DNA of 8,576 nucleotides from positions 1 through 8,576 of the forward strand of contig JAEHDC010000048.1 in the NCBI GenBank assembly GCA_016880595.1, in the 5' to 3' direction. The DNA comes from Candidatus Saccharimonadota bacterium (GTDB taxonomy: Bacteria; Patescibacteriota; Saccharimonadia; Saccharimonadales; EFPC-124). This document shows positions 1 through 5,745 of this stretch, one piece after another. A program made the translations under genes and the position numbers. The notes beneath the pieces were generated by a model. It was not told where the DNA came from and made no database searches. It worked only from the letters and a program-made list of their open reading frames with translations. Numbering within the stretch: position 1 is the first letter of the stretch; each line of letters starts with the position of its first letter.

Positions 1-35
1 ATACGCTTTTGCTCCATTTTTGGGCTGGCAGTCAG

Positions 36-187
36 CGGCTAACGCCGCACTGCAGCCCAACACGTATTATTTGCTAATTATATAGCTCCAGAGAGACTAT
101 GTGTTGATTATATTGGGAGGGTGTCACGCACGAGCTATATAATACAAGCAAGCAACACGCGTTTGGTTTGGGCTGCAGCGTTAGCCG
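36..187 (+). repeat. Large imperfect inverted repeat resembling an integron attC site
   Basis: The arms CGGCTAACG (36-44) plus CTGCAGCCCAA (50-60) pair with the continuous 20-base arm 168-187 (TTGGGCTGCAG then CGTTAGCCG). The left arm has a 5-nt bulge at 45-49. An inner perfect 12-bp inverted repeat, ATTATATAGCTC (77-88) and GAGCTATATAAT (132-143), extends the folding around a roughly 43-nt loop. A local hairpin also exists on the left (TTGGGCTG 20-27 with CAGCCCAA 53-60). attC sites are imperfect palindromes bounded by RYYYAAC and GTTRRRY boxes with asymmetric bulges. Here the right box is GTTAGCC (180-186) and its complement is GGCTAAC (37-43). Each deviates at one position from the strict consensus, but GTTAGCC fits the looser GTTAGSC core reported for environmental cassettes. 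The length (about 150 bp) is at the long end for attC. No integrase or second attC was found, so a MITE-like or other structured repeat remains possible. Confidence 0.45.
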
Positions 188-330
188 TAGGTCCAAACCA
201 AAAAATTGACAATTTATCAATCTTTCTTCACTAGTACGATTTTAAAGGGTGACTGCAGATCGCGGTGTTGTGCGCACTGTCATCTTTTACGTCGCGAGTG
301 AAAAGCGCAAAATTTTCTGATTAGCTCATG

Positions 331-359
331 TTGACATTAGATATGTATTGTCATAAAAT
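331..359 (+). promoter_or_regulatory. Sigma70-type promoter of the toxin-antitoxin operon, probably leaderless
   Basis: A consensus -35 box TTGACA (331-336) is followed after exactly 17 bp by TAAAAT (354-359), one mismatch from TATAAT. Transcription would start near 365-367, on the GTG start codon at 366. No Shine-Dalgarno lies before that GTG, and an in-frame TAA (354-356, inside the -10 box) rules out an upstream start. The mRNA is therefore inferred to be leaderless. Confidence 0.7.
332..353. promoter_or_regulatory. Candidate operator dyad inside the toxin-antitoxin promoter
   Basis: An inverted repeat TGACA (332-336) / TGTCA (349-353), separated by 12 bp, spans the -35 box and the spacer. 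Ribbon-helix-helix antitoxins usually repress their own operon by binding short inverted repeats that overlap the promoter, so this is a reasonable operator candidate. The arms are only 5 bp, so chance cannot be excluded. Confidence 0.35.
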
Positions 360-365
360 ACAAGC

Positions 366-644
366 GTGAAGTATTTTGATTGGAATGAATCTAAAAACGA
401 CAAGCTCCGTGAGGAGCGCGAGATTTGTTTTGAGGATATCGTTATCGCAATAAGTGAAGGCAAATTACATGATGTACTAGCTCACCCGAATCCGACAAAA
501 TACCCGAACCAACAATTTTATATCGTAGAAATCCAAGAATATATCTATATAATTCCCTTCGTCGAAGACGAAGCAAAGATTTTTCTAAAAACTATATTTC
601 CTAGCAGGAAGCTTACTAAAAAATATATGAAAGGAGAAAAGTAA
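366..644 (+). CDS. BrnT/DUF497-like toxin of a type II toxin-antitoxin pair
   Basis: This 92-aa protein is the probable toxin of a two-gene module. It starts MKYFDWNESKN and has the family's aromatic-W-[ND]-x-x-KN opening, a central FEDI helix, then HPNPTKYPNQQ, a beta-rich core (FYIVEIQEYIYIIPFVEDE) and the C-terminal IFLKTIFPSRKLTKKY segment. The pattern and the 90-aa length match small BrnT-like RelE-fold proteins. Characterised BrnT toxins are ribonucleases that block translation, so cytoplasmic mRNA cleavage is the likely activity but is inferred. The start is GTG: an in-frame stop lies 12 bases upstream, and the conserved MKYF opening begins here. Its TAA shares one base with the antitoxin ATG (TAATG), indicating translational coupling. 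Toxin-before-antitoxin order is as in brnTA. There is no sign of truncation. A non-toxic relative is possible. Confidence 0.8.
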   Translation: MKYFDWNESKNDKLREEREICFEDIVIAISEGKLHDVLAHPNPTKYPNQQFYIVEIQEYIYIIPFVEDEAKIFLKTIFPSRKLTKKYMKGEK

Positions 645-904
645 TGCAATATTACGACCTGGACAAAGAAGAGCAAAAGCAGCTTGAAGACATAGAGTCT
701 GGCGGTCTTGAATCTGTTGAGAACGTATCTGAAGCTAAGCGACAGGCTGTTCGTGCAGCCAAGGGCTCACTCAACAAGACGTTCAATATTAACATTCGTC
801 TTTCAGAACGCGATGTCTATAAGCTGAAGGCAAAGGCTGCCGTGGAAGGTCTTCCCTATCAGACTCTTGCTGCATCTATTCTTCATAAGTCAGCTTCGCG
901 ATAG
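644..904 (+). CDS. Ribbon-helix-helix (CopG/BrnA-like) antitoxin
   Basis: This 86-aa cytoplasmic protein is the presumed antitoxin and autorepressor of the upstream toxin. The N-terminal half is charged (MQYYDLDKEEQKQLEDIESG, then a linker with VSEAKRQAVRAAKG) and probably wraps the toxin. The C-terminal half has a ribbon-helix-helix pattern: a short strand FNINIRLS (about residues 47-54), helix ERDVYKLKAKAAVEG, turn LPYQT, and helix LAASILHKSASR. The INIRLS strand and the [GI]-PYQTL turn are typical of CopG-type antitoxins paired with BrnT-like toxins. The ATG at 644 is supported by AAGGAG (631-636), 7 nt upstream and inside the toxin gene. The gene therefore has its own strong ribosome binding site whereas the toxin has none, a layout that would favour antitoxin excess. 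It ends in TAG. No clear terminator follows. Confidence 0.8.
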   Translation: MQYYDLDKEEQKQLEDIESGGLESVENVSEAKRQAVRAAKGSLNKTFNINIRLSERDVYKLKAKAAVEGLPYQTLAASILHKSASR

Positions 905-1002
905 AGCCTTAAATTATTTATGATTGGCCTAATTCAAGTGACTCTTAAAGAATATTACGATATTGAAGCTCAAGATACGCTGATAGGCGCTACTACTATT
1001 GG

Positions 1003-1197
1003 CTATTCTTCATCCAGTAAAGCTCGGATTTCCTCTAAGCTCAGTTCAAGATTATTGGCTTTTTCAAAAGCTTGACCAATAAGCCTGAGCGGCATCCTCG
1101 TTGCCTTGGCAATATCTTTGCGTATGCCAAGGAGATGATTTATGGTGTGTCTACTTGACAATGCAATATGACGATGATATGACCTGCCAGTGGTTCG
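1003..1197 (-). pseudogene. Coding-like minus-strand frame without a good start (possible gene remnant)
   Basis: Between an in-frame stop at 1198-1200 and the TAG at 1003-1005, the minus strand keeps 64 open codons. The predicted peptide looks protein-like, especially its end (KDIAKATRMPLRLIGQAFEK, then ANNLELSLEEIRALLDEE), which reads as amphipathic helices, perhaps helix-turn-helix-like. The only ATG is at residue 35, with no properly spaced Shine-Dalgarno. The other option is a TTG at residue 14. The frame is oriented against the antitoxin and upstream of a good plus-strand promoter that overlaps it. It may be the 3' remnant of a displaced gene, a small gene with an unusual start, or chance. 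I do not recognise a family. Confidence 0.3.
1155..1183 (+). promoter_or_regulatory. Sigma70-type promoter for the small ORF at 1214
   Basis: TTGACA (1155-1160) and TATGAC (1178-1183) are separated by exactly 17 bp. Transcription would start near 1190, giving a 5' leader of about 24 nt that contains the AAGGAGG Shine-Dalgarno at 1202-1208. This geometry supports the 1214 start. Confidence 0.6.
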
Positions 1198-1213
1198 CTA
1201 CAAGGAGGCTTTC

Positions 1214-1492
1214 ATGTCTGGATCAGAGCACAGCCAGCAACCAGCCATTGAAGACTTGTTGGCTGGAGTCGCTCAGTTTATGAGCGATAACAAAATATTT
1301 GCTATTCTTCTCTCAGATGGTGCGCATGTAAACGGCAAGCCTTCGGAAGAAGAAAATTGGCTACAGCTTGGTATATCCGAATTCACTCAGCATATAATCG
1401 AGCCCTTATTCTTTATCTGCCAAACGCACCAACAACATATATTATCCAATCCTAAAAGCAAACCACTATTTCCACCGATTTGCCTTTCTTAG
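1214..1492 (+). CDS. Small hypothetical protein (92 aa)
   Basis: I do not recognise this protein. The ATG at 1214 is preceded by a full-strength Shine-Dalgarno AAGGAGG (1202-1208, 5-nt spacing) and by a well-spaced promoter, so expression is plausible. A further upstream ATG at 1190 lacks a ribosome binding site and lies at the predicted transcription start, so I prefer 1214. The product starts MSGSEHSQQPAIEDLLAGVA, with a helical N-terminal half, a middle FAILLSDGAHVNG and EEENWLQLGI, and a less regular, proline-rich tail ending PLFPPICLS. No signal peptide or clear transmembrane segment is seen. The tail overlaps the end of the convergent membrane-protein gene by 27 bp, and its odd composition suggests that the original 3' end was replaced or frameshifted. 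It is probably soluble. Function unknown. Confidence 0.55.
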   Translation: MSGSEHSQQPAIEDLLAGVAQFMSDNKIFAILLSDGAHVNGKPSEEENWLQLGISEFTQHIIEPLFFICQTHQQHILSNPKSKPLFPPICLS

Positions 1493-1933
1493 CCAAATCA
1501 AGAAAATGATGCAGATGAAAGAAACTACTACCGGCAATGCATACTGAAGATAAATACTTATTGACGGATAGCCTGGTACACTGGGCACGTACACATACAA
1601 TATTGGTATCAAATTATAAAAACATCTAATTGCCACTGTTGCAACAATAGCTTCAAAAAATCTTGTAAGACTTGAGATATTACGCGGATTCAAATTGTAG
1701 ATTATAAGAAAAACTATTATTGGAACGATAAAGTTTATAGCGCTTATTATCTTATAAGTAATCGCTTGTCCGCCAATTACACTCAGAGTAGCCACGCCTT
1801 CCACTATAAATGTAATAAAGAACGCAATAACAGCTACATATTGCAGCCAAATTGAAGTAGAGTTGCTCAAAGGAATTTCTTCTGGTTCCGCTGGCACGCT
1901 CGCCGGTTCGATTAGAGTACTTTCCGGTTCCAT
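1466..1933 (-). CDS. Small four-helix integral membrane protein, unknown function
   Basis: This 155-aa protein has an acidic, proline-rich N-terminus (residues 1-25, MEPESTLIEPASVPAEPEEI). About four hydrophobic helices follow: near 28-52 (WLQYVAVIAFFITFIVEGVA), 58-80 (KIISAINFIVPIIVFLIIY), 90-115 (FFEAIVATVAIRCFYNLIPI) and 128-150 (LQYALPVVVSFICIIFLIWL). A basic tail RKANRWK closes the protein and suggests a cytoplasmic C-terminus. No catalytic motif is visible and I cannot name a family. Small proteins of this shape are common hypothetical membrane proteins in CPR genomes. The ATG is preceded by a weak AGGA six bases upstream. The gene is divergent from the histidine kinase and shares its regulatory gap, so co-regulation or a sensing partnership is possible but unproven. 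Its 3' end overlaps the neighbouring convergent ORF. Confidence 0.65.
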   Translation of the reverse strand: MEPESTLIEPASVPAEPEEIPLSNSTSIWLQYVAVIAFFITFIVEGVATLSVIGGQAITYKIISAINFIVPIIVFLIIYNLNPRNISSLTRFFEAIVATVAIRCFYNLIPILYVYVPSVPGYPSISIYLQYALPVVVSFICIIFLIWLRKANRWK

Positions 1934-1961
1934 AAAATATCCTGTTTATCTATATATAATT

Positions 1962-2074
1962 TTAGCATAAGCTTGCTAATAACGACGCATACTTCCGCGC
2001 CTTCCTATCAGGTTCGGGTTTGCTCTTAGCTCAAAAAGAAGCTAACATAGTAAATAGTACTAATGGTTAGCTAA
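1962..2074. promoter_or_regulatory. Cluster of TTAGC/GCTAA inverted half-sites in the divergent gap
   Basis: Three inverted pairs of the same half-site lie between the divergent membrane protein and kinase genes: TTAGC-N8-GCTAA (1962-1979), TTAGC-N10-GCTAA (2026-2045) and the overlapping palindrome TTAGCTAA (2067-2074), which abuts the kinase ATG. AGCTAAC (2040-2046) and GTTAGCT (2066-2072) also form a 7-bp dyad. This looks like an operator series for a dimeric regulator. Neither divergent gene has a convincing -35/-10 pair here, although TATAAT occurs on the plus strand at 1955-1960. Confidence 0.4.
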
Positions 2075-5000
2075 ATGACAACTCATTTCAAAAAATATTC
2101 TCTGGCTATTAAAATTTGTGTAACGTTGGCACTACTGGCCATTTTGGGTTTATGGGCGCCGTTTATCGCCAAAGAGTTGCTTGAGATGCCAACAGATTAT
2201 TCTTATAGCGCCGATATCATTTCTTATGACAATCTTTATGATGCTGCAAGCCAACAATATACTGGCAGAACCCAATCTCAAACTACTTTTAGCTATACAA
2301 CCGTGCGCACAGAAGGCACTACAAACATCATTAACGCTGTTTTTGATGTACATTCCCAGGAAGGCGAGCCAATTTTTTCTGTAACACGAGAATACGCTGT
2401 TAATCAAGAAAGTTATCAGCACGTCCCCGGCTATGGTGATGAAAATCGCACGGGTTATCTTTTTGGCCCTTCTGGCTACAATAAAGATAATTTCACCTAC
2501 TGGCACATCAATTACGACAAACCGCTGACTATGATTTTTCAGAATGAAGAAAATATTCTGGGGCTAAATACTTATCACTACAAAGCTAACTTTACAGCTG
2601 ACCAAACAGCAAATCTGACTAATTTACAAGACGTAGGTATAACCAAAGGCATAAATTTAGACGGCACAATTGACCTGTGGATTGAACCGTACACTGGCGA
2701 GCTTGTAGATTATCAAGATGCCGCCACAGCTTATTATTATGATTTAGCAACTGGCGAGCGTCTCAGCCCATGGAACCAATTTAGCAACCAGTTTAGCTTT
2801 GACTCAATTTCTAGTCACGCAGCCCAAGCCGAACAAAGAAAAACAACGGCCTTTATAACATCTGAGGTCGTTCCGGCAATTCTAATGGGCGCAATAGCCT
2901 TCTTTACAGCCTGGGCTGCAATTAGCGTCAAAAAAATCTGGCGCCTGCGAATAAAAAGCAGAGTAATAGCCTTAAACTCTGCGCTCATAATGACCTGCAC
3001 TGTAATAATTTCGGCATGGTTAATAAATGATAGCTCTGACCTATTAACACTATTTGGCACCACCTCAGAGATCCATCCAATTACAGCGTTATTCATCTTG
3101 CTTATATGCCTGGCTAACGTTATCTTGGCGCTCAAAAAAACACTAACGCACAAACAGAATGTTGTGTTATACACGATTTTGGGCGTTATAATTTTTTCGT
3201 CATTAGTAAACATCATTCGCAACATTTTAGGCATTAGCTTTGTCCTTATACCAGGGGCGGCATTAATCCCAAGCGCAATATCCCTTGGGGTAATTTTGTC
3301 CGCATTATTAGCAATAACCGTCAACACCGCTGACATAAGTTATCGGCGCAGAATAATTTACAGAATCTTAATTATACTTCTCTTTGCCTTAGGGACAATC
3401 TCTATTATCGGTAACGCTTACAACTTTAGTTATGCAACATCATCTGGCTGGTATGCGTCAACAAACGTCGCGGCAGCAATTATGTTCTTAATGCTAGCCG
3501 TTTCTGGGTGGGATACTCGATTTTTGCCACGCAAAAAGCCAGTATCCATAGAAAATAAAACAGCAAAACCACTGGTAATGTCATTATTCATCATTTTTAT
3601 CAGCATTTGTATTACGGGCATTGCTTGGGGTGTATCAAAAGATGCCACAAACAGAAATCTAAATCTCCGTTTCGAAAGCGACACAAACAAAATAGAAGAT
3701 CTAATAACACAGCGGCTAAACAGCTATATAAACGCCTTACAAGGAGCAGATAGTCTGTTTAGTGCATCCGAAAATGTAACTCGCGAAGAATGGAGCGCAT
3801 ATGTTGATGGCCTAGAGCTTGCCGAGAACTATCCTGGCGATCAAGGCATTGGCTACTCGCTCATTGTTCCATCATCCCAAGTGCAAACCATTGAGCAGCA
3901 GGTGCGCGACGAAGGATATCCAAACTTTACAATTCACCCCATTGATCCGTCGCGCGACATCTACACCACCATAATCTACATCGAACCATTTGACACGCGC
4001 AACCAAAGATCTTTTGGCTATGATATGTTCTCGAAATCCACTCGACAAGCCGCCATGGAAACGGCTCGCGACACAGGCAGCCTGTCTATGAGCGGTAAAG
4101 TCACCTTGCAACAAGAAACCTCCGAGGATATACAAGCTGGATTCTTGCTCTATCTGCCTCAGTACCAAAAAAATTCCACCAACAACACCTTGCAACAACG
4201 TCAAAACAATATCCGAGGCTACATTTACAGCCCAATCCGCGTCAAAAACTTTATGCAAGCAGCGGTTGGCAATCAGAGTAACGGCGTTGGAATTGCCATT
4301 TACGACACAGCCGATATCACTCAAACCAATAGCGATAATCTATTATTTAACTCTGATCCCGGAACAGATTTTGCCAGCGCCGAACTTACAAAAACAACCC
4401 AACTAACAACCGGCGGCCGCACTTGGACCATACAATACGCCAACTTATCTGGATACATCACCAGCGCCTCCAAAAACACACCGCTGTATGCTTTGCTTGG
4501 TGGCTTAAGCATAAGTGTGCTGCTTGGCGTTGCATTTTTTGGCCTAGCCAGTTCGCGCCAGAGAGCCTTGAATTTAGCGCAACGAATAACCGGCTACCTC
4601 AAAAAAGAAAAAGATAAAGCCGTACATCTGCAACAAAAAGATGAGGCAATCTTAGCCAGCATCGGCGAAGGCCTAATCTTATACGGCGTTAATGAGAAAA
4701 TCGAGCGCATAAACGCCGCTGCGCTAAAAATGCTCAACTACTCCGAATCCGAAGTCATCGGCCACAATTTTACAGATGTGCTCAAGGCCACATATAAAAA
4801 GCAGGTAAACATACCGCATAGTCGCCGCCCATCTATTGCGGCAATACAAAAAAATATAGCCATAAACACCAAGCTTACATACAGCCGCAAAGATGGCAGC
4901 AGCTTCCCAGTTGAAATTACAGTAGCGCCAATAATGGCTCATGGCAAAGCAATTGGCGCCATTGAGGTTTTTAGAGATATTACCAATGAGGTTGCGCTTG

Positions 5001-5737
5001 ACCAAGCAAAAAGCAACTTTATCTCGCTGGCTTCGCATCAGTTGCGCACGCCGCTGACAACAAACAAATGGTATGTCGAGATGCTGCTATCAGGCGACGC
5101 TGGCAAACTGCTTCCAAAACAAAGCAGCTTGTTGCGTAAAGTTAACGTCTCAAACGAGCACCTCATTGATCTGGTAGTTTCGCTACTAAACGTAACTCGC
5201 ATCGAATCTGGCAGGCTTAGCATAAATCCGCAGCCAACCGACCTCTGTAAATTAATATATAGCACAATAGACATTGTTCAACCAAAGCTAAATAGCAAAA
5301 AGCAAAAAATTAGCGTAGATTGTCCAACGTTGCCAAAAATTCCGCTGGACAGCAACATGGTGCGCCAGGTTGTGATGAATTTTCTTACAAATGCAATAAA
5401 ATATTCGCCAGAGAATACTAAAATCAACGTAAAAATAGAAAGAAAAGGCGATTTTATCCAATGTGGAGTTAAAGACGAAGGCTACGGGATCCCAGAAGAT
5501 CAGCAAAAAAATGTATTTGGCGAATATTTCAGAGCAAAAAACATAGCCCAAAAAGAACCAGAAGGCAACGGCCTAGGATTATATTTGGCTAAAAAAATTA
5601 TAGAAACATCTGGTGGCAAGATTGGGTTCACAAGTGTCCAAAACAAAGGCACAACCTTTTACTTTACACTGCCGCTAACGGGTATGCGCGCCAAAAAAGG
5701 AGAGGTAACGCTCGAAAACCGCTACCCAAGCAAATAG
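2075..5737 (+). CDS. Large membrane sensor histidine kinase (PorA/DUF3068-like, multi-TM, CHASE, PAS, HisKA, HATPase_c)
   Basis: This 1220-aa orphan two-component sensor kinase has the following order. Helix 1 is at about 10-32. An extracytoplasmic DUF3068/PorA-like domain spans about 33-260, with the motif LWIEPYTGELVDY at 201-213. A block of about seven helices spans 263-481, and one more helix lies near 499-520. An external CHASE domain spans about 530-800 (QGIGYS, YIEPFD at 635-640, FGYD at 647-650). A helix is at 802-828 and a short coiled coil leads to PAS (about 852-970). HisKA follows, with the phospho-acceptor His988 in SHQLRTPLT, and then HATPase_c. The kinase core has N-box Asn1102 and Asn1106, G1 box DEGYGIP (1134-1140) and G2 box GNGLGL (1164-1169), so it should be active. 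The start has no Shine-Dalgarno, but the first helix follows directly and no better start exists. No response regulator is nearby, so the signal and output are unknown. The SLASHQLRTPL signature is common in CPR kinases. Confidence 0.9.
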   Translation: MTTHFKKYSLAIKICVTLALLAILGLWAPFIAKELLEMPTDYSYSADIISYDNLYDAASQQYTGRTQSQTTFSYTTVRTEGTTNIINAVFDVHSQEGEPIFSVTREYAVNQESYQHVPGYGDENRTGYLFGPSGYNKDNFTYWHINYDKPLTMIFQNEENILGLNTYHYKANFTADQTANLTNLQDVGITKGINLDGTIDLWIEPYTGELVDYQDAATAYYYDLATGERLSPWNQFSNQFSFDSISSHAAQAEQRKTTAFITSEVVPAILMGAIAFFTAWAAISVKKIWRLRIKSRVIALNSALIMTCTVIISAWLINDSSDLLTLFGTTSEIHPITALFILLICLANVILALKKTLTHKQNVVLYTILGVIIFSSLVNIIRNILGISFVLIPGAALIPSAISLGVILSALLAITVNTADISYRRRIIYRILIILLFALGTISIIGNAYNFSYATSSGWYASTNVAAAIMFLMLAVSGWDTRFLPRKKPVSIENKTAKPLVMSLFIIFISICITGIAWGVSKDATNRNLNLRFESDTNKIEDLITQRLNSYINALQGADSLFSASENVTREEWSAYVDGLELAENYPGDQGIGYSLIVPSSQVQTIEQQVRDEGYPNFTIHPIDPSRDIYTTIIYIEPFDTRNQRSFGYDMFSKSTRQAAMETARDTGSLSMSGKVTLQQETSEDIQAGFLLYLPQYQKNSTNNTLQQRQNNIRGYIYSPIRVKNFMQAAVGNQSNGVGIAIYDTADITQTNSDNLLFNSDPGTDFASAELTKTTQLTTGGRTWTIQYANLSGYITSASKNTPLYALLGGLSISVLLGVAFFGLASSRQRALNLAQRITGYLKKEKDKAVHLQQKDEAILASIGEGLILYGVNEKIERINAAALKMLNYSESEVIGHNFTDVLKATYKKQVNIPHSRRPSIAAIQKNIAINTKLTYSRKDGSSFPVEITVAPIMAHGKAIGAIEVFRDITNEVALDQAKSNFISLASHQLRTPLTTNKWYVEMLLSGDAGKLLPKQSSLLRKVNVSNEHLIDLVVSLLNVTRIESGRLSINPQPTDLCKLIYSTIDIVQPKLNSKKQKISVDCPTLPKIPLDSNMVRQVVMNFLTNAIKYSPENTKINVKIERKGDFIQCGVKDEGYGIPEDQQKNVFGEYFRAKNIAQKEPEGNGLGLYLAKKIIETSGGKIGFTSVQNKGTTFYFTLPLTGMRAKKGEVTLENRYPSK

Positions 5738-5745
5738 CGCATGAT

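Noticed and set aside
206..240. Second TTGACA at 206-211 as an additional promoter
   Set aside because: No -10 box lies 16-18 bp downstream; the nearest candidate (TACGAT 235-240) is 23 bp away.
920..1075. 51-codon plus-strand ORF starting ATG after the antitoxin
   Set aside because: There is no Shine-Dalgarno, the product is low-complexity and Ser-rich, and it mirrors the more protein-like minus-strand frame at 1003-1197.
1101..1283. 60-codon plus-strand ORF
   Set aside because: It has no ribosome site, overlaps the promoter and start of the 1214 gene in another frame, and has a Trp/Cys-rich composition unlike a real protein.
1955..1960. TATAAT on the plus strand as the kinase promoter
   Set aside because: No recognisable -35 lies 17 bp upstream; the box is inside an AT run and may be chance, so it is not listed as a promoter.
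2150..5551. Several minus-strand ORFs of 60-170 codons inside the kinase gene
   Set aside because: They are shadows of a gene with clear domains; none has a ribosome site or family motif.
5720..5739. Hairpin CGCTA/TAGCG as terminator for the Kelch gene
   Set aside because: The stem is only 5 bp with a 10-nt loop and is followed by a very short T run, too weak to call.
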